DNA of 64,000 bases from Lentzea sp033794685 (GTDB lineage: Bacteria; Actinomycetota; Actinomycetes; Mycobacteriales; Pseudonocardiaceae), in assembly GCA_033794685.1 (NCBI GenBank), contig JARAYZ010000006.1. One strand, written 5' to 3'. Below, one piece after another: positions 17,656-24,599 of the stretch. How positions within the stretch are numbered: position 1 is the stretch's first letter; each line of letters begins with the position of its first letter. The position numbers were made by a program, and so were the translations under genes. Below the pieces are notes generated by a model. That model was not told the origin of the DNA. It saw only the letters and a program-made list of their open reading frames with translations, and searched no databases.

Positions 17656-18858
17656 GTGGTGTCGAAAACGCCAGAAAGCGCGGAGCTTTACCAAAGAGCT
17701 TTCCTGCAGCTCATCGCCGAGGACAAGACCATCAGCTTCCACGCCGAACGCGGGCGTGAATTCCTTTATCGACCCGGCCAGCTGCTCGTCGCCGCCGAGG
17801 ACCAACAACGGGTCGTCGAAAAGCTCCGGGAAAACAACATCATCGCCCGGCCCGGCGAGGGATTCGCCGGATTGGCGCGATTGACGTTGCCGAACAACGC
17901 GGAGGACATTCCCCGCATTGTCCGCCTGTTGCGCGACCAGCGGAACTGGCCGAACGAGCGCGTGCCGCTCGTGCAGCCGCACCACGTGATCGTCGGCCAC
18001 GGCGGCCTCGTCATGGGCAACCCGGGCGACCGGCCCCACCCGACCGACCCGATCTCCGCGCCGAAGTTCGACGAGCGCCTCAAGAACGTCCGCGTCGGCA
18101 TCATCGACACGGGCATCTCGCAGGGTGCCGACAGCGAGCACTCCGACTGGTTCGACGGCCGCTACGCCAAGGAGGCCGACGACGTCGACCCGGCCTACGC
18201 GAGCGGCGACAGCTTCGCACTGCAGGGCGGCCACGGCACGTTCGTCGCGGGTGTCATCCAGAACGCGGCCCCCGGCGTCACCTTCGACCCGGAGGCGGGC
18301 CTCGACCCGAACGGCTTCGGCGACGAGGAACGGATCTGCCGCAAGATCACCGAGCTGGGCCGCAAGAAGATCAACGTGCTCAACCTGTCGCTCGGCTGCT
18401 TCACCGAGGACGACGTGGCCTCCGAACCGCTGCGGCGCACCATCGCGGCGCTGCCGGACGACATCGTCGTGGTCGCCTCGGCCGGCAACCAGGGCACGCA
18501 GCGGCCGAGCTGGCCGGCAGCGCTGTGCGGGGTCACCGCCGTCGCCGCCGCCCAGCAGGAACGGGACGGCTCGATCGGCCCCGCCTTCTACTCGAACTTC
18601 GGCCACTGGGTCGACGCCTGCGCGATCGGCAACCGCGCCTCGACCTACCTCAAGGGCGAGTGGCACCTGCCCGGCGAGGCGGCGGCTACGCCGTTCGCGC
18701 TGTGGGCGTACTGGTACGGCACGTCGTTCGCGGCTCCCCTGGTCACCGGGCGGATCGCCGCGACGATGGTCTCGGAGGGCATCGACGCACGTCAGGCGCG
18801 TGACAAGCTGCTGACGGGCACCGAGTTCCACCCCGGCTACGGAATTTTCGTCAAATAG
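17656..18858 (+). CDS. Cytosolic S8 (subtilisin-like) serine protease
   Basis: About 400 residues from the GTG at 17656 (a second GTG is at 17659; an earlier TTG at 17608 would overlap the palindrome). There is no signal peptide. Residues about 1-130 form a non-catalytic N-domain. The peptidase domain contains VGIIDTGI (Asp151), GGHGTFVAGV (His193), SAGNQG (oxyanion Asn278) and WYGTSFAAPLVTG (Ser357), so the triad is complete. It lies divergent from a CHAT-TPR protease and upstream of a sigma factor and a small protein. This arrangement suggests an intracellular proteolytic relay, but no cleavage target is known from the sequence. Confidence 0.88.
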   Translation: MVSKTPESAELYQRAFLQLIAEDKTISFHAERGREFLYRPGQLLVAAEDQQRVVEKLRENNIIARPGEGFAGLARLTLPNNAEDIPRIVRLLRDQRNWPNERVPLVQPHHVIVGHGGLVMGNPGDRPHPTDPISAPKFDERLKNVRVGIIDTGISQGADSEHSDWFDGRYAKEADDVDPAYASGDSFALQGGHGTFVAGVIQNAAPGVTFDPEAGLDPNGFGDEERICRKITELGRKKINVLNLSLGCFTEDDVASEPLRRTIAALPDDIVVVASAGNQGTQRPSWPAALCGVTAVAAAQQERDGSIGPAFYSNFGHWVDACAIGNRASTYLKGEWHLPGEAAATPFALWAYWYGTSFAAPLVTGRIAATMVSEGIDARQARDKLLTGTEFHPGYGIFVK

Positions 18859-18912
18859 TTGTATCTGCGAGGCAACCTCGGCCTCCGCCAGTTGTGACCG
18901 CAAGGAGTCGAC

Positions 18913-19530
18913 GTGACCTCTGCATCCCCGATCGCCGCGCTCGTGAGCGCGGCGGCCGAGGGCGATCAGTCGGCGTGGAACGAGATCGTGGACCGTTACA
19001 CGCCGCTGGTGGTGTCGGTGATCTACAAGCACCGGCTGCGCCCTTCGGATGCGGCCGACGTGAACCAGACGCTGTGGCTTCGGCTCGTGGAGCAGATCGG
19101 ACGACTGCGCGAGCCGGAGGCGTTGCCGGGCTGGATCATGACGACCACCCGCAACGAGTGTCTCCGCGTGCTGCGCGTGCAGCAGCGGACGCACCTCTAC
19201 GACCCGCTGTCCGAGTCCGACGCGCTGGAGTCGGAGCAGGTGGACGCGGACGTGGAGGCGGACCTGCTGGCGGTGGAGCGGCGGCAGGCGTTGCGCGACG
19301 GGTTCGCCGAGCTCACGGACCAGTGCAAGCGGTTGCTGCAGAAGCTGATGACGGACCCGCCGCCGAGCTACCAGGTCGTGAGCGAAGAGCTCGCGATGCC
19401 GGTCGGCAGCATCGGCCCGACACGGATTCGTTGCCTCGAGAAGTTGCGGAAGACCTCTGCGCTCTCGGCTTTTCTGGGATCACCGGTCAAGAGAGGAGGT
19501 GTGCTGGGTGCGGCACGACTGGGACAGTGA
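18913..19530 (+). CDS. ECF-like RNA polymerase sigma factor
   Basis: 205 residues, GTG start at 18913 after AAGGAG. Region 2 is clear (AWNEIVDRYTPLVVSVIY, AADVNQTLWLRLV, PGWIMTTTRNECLRVLR). Region 4 is recognisable but weak (ELTDQCKRLLQKLM then a helix-turn-helix near VVSEELAMPVGSIGPTRIRC). It follows the subtilase by 54 bases and overlaps the next small gene by 23 bases. No classical transmembrane anti-sigma gene is present; the co-located proteases or the small protein could control it. Target promoters cannot be predicted here. Confidence 0.87.
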   Translation: MTSASPIAALVSAAAEGDQSAWNEIVDRYTPLVVSVIYKHRLRPSDAADVNQTLWLRLVEQIGRLREPEALPGWIMTTTRNECLRVLRVQQRTHLYDPLSESDALESEQVDADVEADLLAVERRQALRDGFAELTDQCKRLLQKLMTDPPPSYQVVSEELAMPVGSIGPTRIRCLEKLRKTSALSAFLGSPVKRGGVLGAARLGQ

Positions 19531-19951
19531 CGAAGACCTGCTCGACGCCTTGCGTGACGCGTTGAGCACACCTCAGGACGACGTTCCGCCGGAGTTCGTG
19601 GAAGCCGCGAAGGCCGCGTTCACCTGGCGGACCATCGACGAGGAGCTGCTGCTCATCACGTCGTACGACTCCGTGCTGGACGACACGCTGTTCTCCCGTG
19701 CGCGGTCGACGGCGACGGCACGGCAGCTGGTGTTCGACGCCGAGGGCGTGATGTTGCAGGTCGAGGTGTCGGCGGCGGGGGTCACCGGTCAGCTGATGCC
19801 GGCGTCCGGCTCGGTCACCCTGGTGACGCCGAACGGCGACCACGAGACCGCGGCGATCGACGAACTGGGGATGTTCGTGATGGGGGTGGCGCCACGAGGA
19901 CCGGTGAAGTTCCGGTTCGCAAGTGGTTGCACCGATTGGTTCATCCTCTGA
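19508..19951 (+). CDS. Small beta-rich protein coupled to sigma factor
   Basis: 147 residues from the GTG at 19508, eight bases after AGAGGAGG; a GTG at 19499 is inside that ribosome site. The first 60 residues are acidic and helical (WDSDEDLLDALRDAL). The rest looks like a beta-sandwich resembling carboxypeptidase-regulatory-like domains (TGQLMPASGSVTLVTP...AIDELGMFVMGVAPRGPVKF). No membrane segment. Its overlap with the sigma gene suggests translational coupling and perhaps a regulatory partnership, for example as a soluble anti-sigma or a protease substrate. The family is not one I can name. Confidence 0.7.
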   Translation: MRHDWDSDEDLLDALRDALSTPQDDVPPEFVEAAKAAFTWRTIDEELLLITSYDSVLDDTLFSRARSTATARQLVFDAEGVMLQVEVSAAGVTGQLMPASGSVTLVTPNGDHETAAIDELGMFVMGVAPRGPVKFRFASGCTDWFIL

Positions 19952-20049
19952 CTCTCATTCGCGTGACACAGCAATTCCCTCGTTCGGCGTACAACCTCGG
20001 CCAGTAGGGTTGTCGGCGCTCAGAATTCGCATCGCGAGAGGTGTGTGCT

Positions 20050-20850
20050 GTGGTCGATCGAGTCAGCTGGGTTCCGGAAGGTGTCAACGTCGACGTCCCG
20101 AGTTCCGCCCGGATCTACGACTACCTGCTCGGCGGTGGGCACAACTTCGAAGCGGACCGGGCGACGGCGGAAGCGCTGATCAAGGTTCTCCCGGTGCGGG
20201 GCATGGCGCGGCTCAACCGCGCCTACCTGCGCCGCGCCGTGCTGGAACTCGCCGGCCTCGGCATCCGGCAGTTCCTCGACCTCGGGTCGGGCATCCCGAC
20301 CGTCGGCAACGTCCACGAGGTGGCGCACGAGGTCGACCGCGAGTCGAAGGTCGTGTACGTCGACTTCGAACCCGTCGCGATCACGCACGCCGAGCTGATG
20401 CTGGCCGGCGAGGCGAACGTGACGGCGCTGCTGGCCGACCTGCGCGAGCCGGAGAAGGTCGTGGCGCAGGCCGCGAAGCACCTCGACTTCTCCCAGCCGG
20501 TCGGACTTCTGGTCGTCGGCGTCCTGCAGTTCATCCCGGACTCGGACGACCCGTGGGGCGTGTTGTCCCGCTACGTCGAAGCCCTCTCGTCCGGCTCGTA
20601 CCTGGCGCTGTCGCACTTCACCGCGGACAGCATGCCGGCGGCCATGGCCGCGGGTAAGGAGATCTTCGCGAAGACCGCGGAGCCGATCACCCCGCGTACC
20701 AAGGCCCAGGTCGCGGACATGCTGGCGGGCACGGAGATCGTGGAGCCCGGCATCGTGTTCACGCCGGAATGGCGGCCGGAGACCCCCGAGGACGTCGGCA
20801 CCGAACCGTCGAAGGCGAACCTCTACGCCGCGGTGGGTCGTAAGCCCTGA
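20050..20850 (+). CDS. DUF574-type SAM-dependent methyltransferase
   Basis: 266 residues of the actinobacterial S-adenosyl methyltransferase family (Methyltransf_19). The N-terminal PSSARIYDYLLGGGHNFEAD is the family hallmark. The SAM-binding loop is FLDLGSGIPTVGNVHE, followed by VVYVDFEPVAITHA. Start is the GTG at 20050 after GAGAGG; a GTG at 20041 overlaps it. The stop overlaps the ATG of the GGDEF gene (TGATG), so the two are translationally coupled. The substrate of the family is unknown. The association with cyclic-di-GMP signalling proteins is recurrent in actinomycetes and points to a signalling role, which is inference. Confidence 0.9.
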   Translation: MVDRVSWVPEGVNVDVPSSARIYDYLLGGGHNFEADRATAEALIKVLPVRGMARLNRAYLRRAVLELAGLGIRQFLDLGSGIPTVGNVHEVAHEVDRESKVVYVDFEPVAITHAELMLAGEANVTALLADLREPEKVVAQAAKHLDFSQPVGLLVVGVLQFIPDSDDPWGVLSRYVEALSSGSYLALSHFTADSMPAAMAAGKEIFAKTAEPITPRTKAQVADMLAGTEIVEPGIVFTPEWRPETPEDVGTEPSKANLYAAVGRKP

Positions 20851-22682
20851 TGTCCCCCTCGCCCCTCGCACAGCGCTGGGCGGCTGTTCTGATCGAGAGC
20901 GCGTACTCGCCGATGTCCCGGCGGAAGCTGACGCAGCACCTCGAGGAGCACGCCGCCCGGCTGCGTGCTGGGCAGGCGGCGGTGGCCATCGGCGAATGGT
21001 TGGTGCGCAAGCGTTTCACCGGCCCCGACTCGTTGCGGCGCACGCTGGAGGTGCTCGGACCGGAGTTCTCGCCCGAGGTGCTCGGCGCGCTGGCGTCCGG
21101 GTACGTGCGGGCGACGCGCGACCAGTTGTTCGCCGAGCAGGAGAAGGTCAAGAACTCGCTGCTGAAGGCGGTCGAGGACGCTCAGCGCGACCTGCACGAC
21201 AGCGAGGCCCGGTTCGCCCAGGTCTTCGCGACGACGGCGGTGGGCATCGCGATCTTCGACCTGCACGGCACGGTCGTCGAGGCGAACGAGGCGCTGGCCG
21301 CCATCCTCGGCCACGAGGAGATGCCGAAGGAGCTCTTCACCGAGCCGGACGCGGCCGCACTGGCCGCGGCCTGCCACCGGATGGCCGCGTCCTCTGTGGA
21401 CACCGACCGGCGCGAGTGGGAACTGGTGCGCGGCAACGGGGACACGGTGTGGGCGAACGTCGTGCTGTCCGTGCTGCGCGGCTCGGACGGGCTGCCGAAG
21501 TTCCACGTCGCGCTGATCGAGGACGTCACCGAGCAGCGCATGCTCCAGGAGTGGCTGCGCCACCAGTCGCTGACGGACCTGCTGACCGGGCTGCCGAACC
21601 GGGCGTCGTTCACCGACAAGCTGGAGTCCGCGCTCGCGACCGGCGAGCCGTACACGCTGGGATACCTCGACGTCGACAGCCTCACGATCGTCAACGACGG
21701 CCTCGGCTACCGGGCGGGCGACGCGGTGCTCGTCGAGGTGGCCCGCCGGTTGCGGGTCGCGCTGCCGGACGCGGTGGTGGCGAGGGTGGGCGGTGACGAG
21801 TTCGTCGTGCTGATCCACGGCTCGCCCGACGTGGCGGCACTGGCGGCGCTGATCGACGAGGAACTGTCCGAACCGGTGTACCTGGAGGGCGCGGGCGTCG
21901 CGGTGTCGACGTCGATCGGATTCGTGCACACCTCCGGCCCCGGCGCGGATCCCACGGCCGTGCTGCGGCGCGCGCATTCGACGTTGCGCAGAGCCGAGAC
22001 CGGCGGCAAGAGGCAGTGGGGCATCTACGACCACGAGGCCGACGCCGCCGACCGCACCCGGTTCGCGCGGATCGCCGCGATGCCCGGCGCCTTCGAGAAC
22101 GGCGAGATCTCCGTGGAGTACGCGCCGGTGTCGTGGACCTCGGGCTCGATGGCCTTCGTGGAGGCGTCCCTGCGCTGGGGCACCACCCGGCACGACGACG
22201 TCGTCGCCTACGCGGACGCCCTCGGGCTGGCCTCGCGGGTGGGGCGGCTGGTCCTGCAGGACGCGTGTTCACGGGGTGAGCCGGTGCTGATCCGGCTGTC
22301 GCGGGACCAGTCGCGGGACCCGGACCTGACGGCGCACGTGCGGTCCACGTTGCGGGCCGGTTCGTTCCCGGCCTCGTCGCTGTTCCTGGCGCTGGACGTC
22401 CGGTCGATGCCGGACGGCGAGGAGAACCTCGAGGTGCTGCACGACATGGGCGTGCACGTGCTGCTGCACGAGTTCGGCGGCGGGTTCGCCGGCCTGTCCA
22501 CTGTGGACCGCGCTCCGGTGTGGGGTGTCCGGCTGGCACGGCCGCCGTCGGAGCGCCTGGCGCGCCAGGGCCTGGCGCTGATGGTGCCGTTGCTGCGGTC
22601 GGCCGGCGTGCACGTGATCGGCGGGCCGGGCGACCCGGACGAACTCCAAGCGCTCGGCGTGGACCTCGTGGTGACGCGCTGA
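20850..22682 (+). CDS. PAS-GGDEF-degenerate EAL signalling protein
   Basis: 610 residues. An N-terminal helical region (1-110) precedes a PAS domain at about 112-235 (RFAQVFATTAVGIAIFDLHG). The GGDEF domain (about 245-395) keeps VARVGGDEFVVL, so diguanylate cyclase activity is possible; no RxxD inhibitory site is evident before it. The C-terminal third is an EAL-like domain that has decayed: EAL reads EASLRW, the NxS ligand motif reads IRLSRD, and the DDFG motif reads LHEFGGG. It should not hydrolyse cyclic-di-GMP but might bind it. No transmembrane segment is visible. Translation is coupled to the upstream methyltransferase. Confidence 0.9.
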   Translation: MSPSPLAQRWAAVLIESAYSPMSRRKLTQHLEEHAARLRAGQAAVAIGEWLVRKRFTGPDSLRRTLEVLGPEFSPEVLGALASGYVRATRDQLFAEQEKVKNSLLKAVEDAQRDLHDSEARFAQVFATTAVGIAIFDLHGTVVEANEALAAILGHEEMPKELFTEPDAAALAAACHRMAASSVDTDRREWELVRGNGDTVWANVVLSVLRGSDGLPKFHVALIEDVTEQRMLQEWLRHQSLTDLLTGLPNRASFTDKLESALATGEPYTLGYLDVDSLTIVNDGLGYRAGDAVLVEVARRLRVALPDAVVARVGGDEFVVLIHGSPDVAALAALIDEELSEPVYLEGAGVAVSTSIGFVHTSGPGADPTAVLRRAHSTLRRAETGGKRQWGIYDHEADAADRTRFARIAAMPGAFENGEISVEYAPVSWTSGSMAFVEASLRWGTTRHDDVVAYADALGLASRVGRLVLQDACSRGEPVLIRLSRDQSRDPDLTAHVRSTLRAGSFPASSLFLALDVRSMPDGEENLEVLHDMGVHVLLHEFGGGFAGLSTVDRAPVWGVRLARPPSERLARQGLALMVPLLRSAGVHVIGGPGDPDELQALGVDLVVTR

Positions 22683-22717
22683 GCGGTTGTGGCCGTCAGG
22701 GAGACCACAACCGCTCA
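22680..22717 (+). terminator. Intrinsic terminator hairpin after the GGDEF gene
   Basis: A perfect 13-base stem (TGAGCGGTTGTGG with CCACAACCGCTCA, 12-base loop) begins within the stop codon. No clear U-tract follows. It lies between convergent genes and could end transcription from both sides. Confidence 0.75.
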
Positions 22718-22725
22718 TCAGCCGC

Positions 22726-23241
22726 TTAGGCAGCGTCCTCGAACGTAGAGGCCTGGACCGTCACCATCGTGCGGAAGTTCGCCTCGACCTCGGCCTTCTC
22801 CCTGGCGTTCGGGTTGGGGTTCTTGCACGACGTGCCGGCGCTCGCGCCGGACATCAGGTCGGTGCACAGACCGGTCCTGCGGTCGGGCAGACCGAGCAGG
22901 TGGCCGAACTCGTGGGACGAGATGCGCACGGTGTCGTGGCCCTCGTTGACCGCCTGACGACCCATGACCCACCGGCCGCGGCCGAGGCTCGTCACGTAGG
23001 CCCGGGGCCACTGGTTGTCCACGCTCACCGTCACGTTCGCGGCGCCGGTCACCTTGCGGAACTGGACGTTCGCCACGCTGGCGTTCCACACCTGCGCGCC
23101 CTTGTCGATCGCCGCCTGGAACTCGCCGGTGTTGCTCGAGTTGTAGGTGACGATGCGGGGCGCGGCTTCCGCGGTGCCGATGAGGCCGACCGACAGGCCG
23201 ACGACACTGGCCGCCACGGCAATTGTTTTGCGCAGGGACAC
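22726..23241 (-). CDS. Snapalysin-type (M7) secreted metalloprotease
   Basis: 171 residues. The signal peptide is AVAASVVGLSVGLIGTAEA with cleavage after AEA near residue 27. The zinc site SSHEFGHLLGLPD (His110, His114, Asp120) is the HExxHxxGxxD motif of snapalysin, the small neutral protease of Streptomyces. The nearby TGLCTDLMSG and SCKNPNP supply the expected disulfide and Met-turn. Size fits the mature enzyme with little or no propeptide. In Streptomyces such genes are often paired with a divergent LysR regulator; none is found here. Confidence 0.92.
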   Translation of the reverse strand: MSLRKTIAVAASVVGLSVGLIGTAEAAPRIVTYNSSNTGEFQAAIDKGAQVWNASVANVQFRKVTGAANVTVSVDNQWPRAYVTSLGRGRWVMGRQAVNEGHDTVRISSHEFGHLLGLPDRRTGLCTDLMSGASAGTSCKNPNPNAREKAEVEANFRTMVTVQASTFEDAA

Positions 23242-23563
23242 AGGAATCTCCTCGCAATGCAGGGTAATTGCACCCCGACTGTATCGCCGAGCCGTTGGCG
23301 CACAAGAAGAGTCAAGTGTGAACCGGCGCTGGCACGATCAAGAGCGTTCGTAGGTGATCTGGCCGCGACCAGCCGAGACGGAGCGCTTGGAGAGCGGAAA
23401 CACGCCCTACCACTGGATTTCTCGCGGTCCAGCACCACGAACAGGCCGCCGCCAGACGGGCGAATAACTGTTCACACGCGACTGGTTCTGATGGACCGGA
23501 AGGCCGAACGCGAAAAGGGCCGGTGCACGTGGCACCGGCCCCGTCTTCCGCGGGAGCGAAAAT
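23242..23563. other. 322-base noncoding gap
   Basis: The left side holds the ribosome site and presumably the promoter of the snapalysin gene (AGGAGATT in the antisense direction near 23246). The right end holds the conservon terminator. I see no RNA gene and no convincing ORF in between; short frames here have no homology I can recognise. Confidence 0.6.
23513..23541 (-). terminator. Intrinsic terminator of the conservon operon
   Basis: A 10-base GC-rich stem (GGGCCGGTGC with GCACCGGCCC, 5-base loop). On the minus strand it is followed by TTTT, 22 bases beyond the stop of the GTPase gene, as expected for a rho-independent terminator. Confidence 0.85.
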
Positions 23564-24160
23564 CTAGGCGAACGAAGGCGCGCGCAACGCGTGCTCCACC
23601 AACGCGATCAGGATCTGCTTCGTCGACTGCCGGTTCCGCGCGTCGCACGGGATTATCGGCACGGCGGAGCTGATCGTCAGCGCGTCCCTGATCTCCTCGG
23701 CCCGGTGGTGCATGAGGCCGTCGAAGCAGTTCACCGCGATCACGTACGGCAGGTCCCGGTCCTCGAAGAAGTCGATGGGCGCGAACGCCTCGTCGATCCT
23801 GCGGGTGTCGACCATGACCACGGCGCCGATGGCGCCGCGGACCAGGTCGTCCCACATGAACCAGAACCGGTGCTGACCGGGTGTGCCGAACAGGTACAGG
23901 ATCAGGTCCTTGTCCAGCGACACACGGCCGAAGTCCATGGCCACCGTGGTGGTCACCTTGTCCGGCACCATCGACAGGTCGTCGACTCCTACCGAGGCCT
24001 GGGTCATCACGGCCTCGGTCGTCAGCGGGGTGATCTCGGAGACCGACCCCACGAACGTCGTCTTGCCGACACCGAACCCGCCCGCGACGACGATCTTCGA
24101 CGACATCACGCTCAGGTCCGCCCCAGGTGACCCCGGACGACCCGGAGCACCGTTGCTCAT
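23564..24160 (-). CDS. Conservon GTPase-like protein (CvnD)
   Basis: 198 residues, a small Ras/Arf-like ATP/GTP-binding protein. P-loop GGFGVGKTTF at residues 27-36; switch/Walker B region YLFGTPGQHRFWFMWDD; specificity-like AVNCFDG. In Streptomyces conservons the D member binds nucleotide at the membrane and works with the CvnA sensor and the CvnB roadblock protein, controlling development and antibiotic production. It is the last gene, 16 bases after the roadblock gene. The usual DUF742 member (CvnC) between B and D is absent. Confidence 0.92.
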   Translation of the reverse strand: MSNGAPGRPGSPGADLSVMSSKIVVAGGFGVGKTTFVGSVSEITPLTTEAVMTQASVGVDDLSMVPDKVTTTVAMDFGRVSLDKDLILYLFGTPGQHRFWFMWDDLVRGAIGAVVMVDTRRIDEAFAPIDFFEDRDLPYVIAVNCFDGLMHHRAEEIRDALTISSAVPIIPCDARNRQSTKQILIALVEHALRAPSFA

Positions 24161-24176
24161 GGGAACTTCTCTCTAC

Positions 24177-24599
24177 TCAGGCTCGCATGGAGACGTGCAG
24201 CTGGGCTCTGATCTCCGGCGTCAGCTGGAGACCGACCCGTTCCACCAACCGGGTCATCGCGTAACCGATGAGGCCGATGTCGCAGTTGGGTGCGGCGAGC
24301 ACGGCGAGGCAGGACCCGTCGCTGATGGACATCAGGAAAAGATAGCCGCGTTCCATCTCGACGACGGTCTGTTTGACCTCACCGGCCTCGAAGCAGCGCG
24401 CCGCCCCGAGGTTCAGCGAGACCAGACCGGACGAGACGGCGGCGAGCTGCTCGGCGCGGTCGTGCGGGAGCCGGTCCGACGATGCGAGCAACAGGCCGTC
24501 CGCGGAGACGACGATCGCGTGCGCGACACCGGCCACCCTGCTGACGAAGTCCTCGACCAGCCAGCTGAAGTTGTCCAGTTCCTCAGTCGCGGTGGTCAC
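24177..24599 (-). CDS. Conservon roadblock/LC7 protein (CvnB)
   Basis: 140 residues of the roadblock/LC7 (MglB-like) family: LVEDFVSRVAGVAHAIVVSA, DGLLLASSDRL, ISDGSCLAVLAAPNCDIG. Such proteins act as partners of small GTPases. The GTG start at 24599 overlaps the stop of the sensor gene (GTGA), so the two are translationally coupled. Length and motifs are normal. Confidence 0.93.
   Translation of the reverse strand: MTTATEELDNFSWLVEDFVSRVAGVAHAIVVSADGLLLASSDRLPHDRAEQLAAVSSGLVSLNLGAARCFEAGEVKQTVVEMERGYLFLMSISDGSCLAVLAAPNCDIGLIGYAMTRLVERVGLQLTPEIRAQLHVSMRA

Noticed and set aside
19991..20013. Terminator (ACAACC/GGTTGT) before the methyltransferase gene
   Set aside because: Only six base pairs with a ten-base loop and no U-tract; it may equally be promoter sequence.
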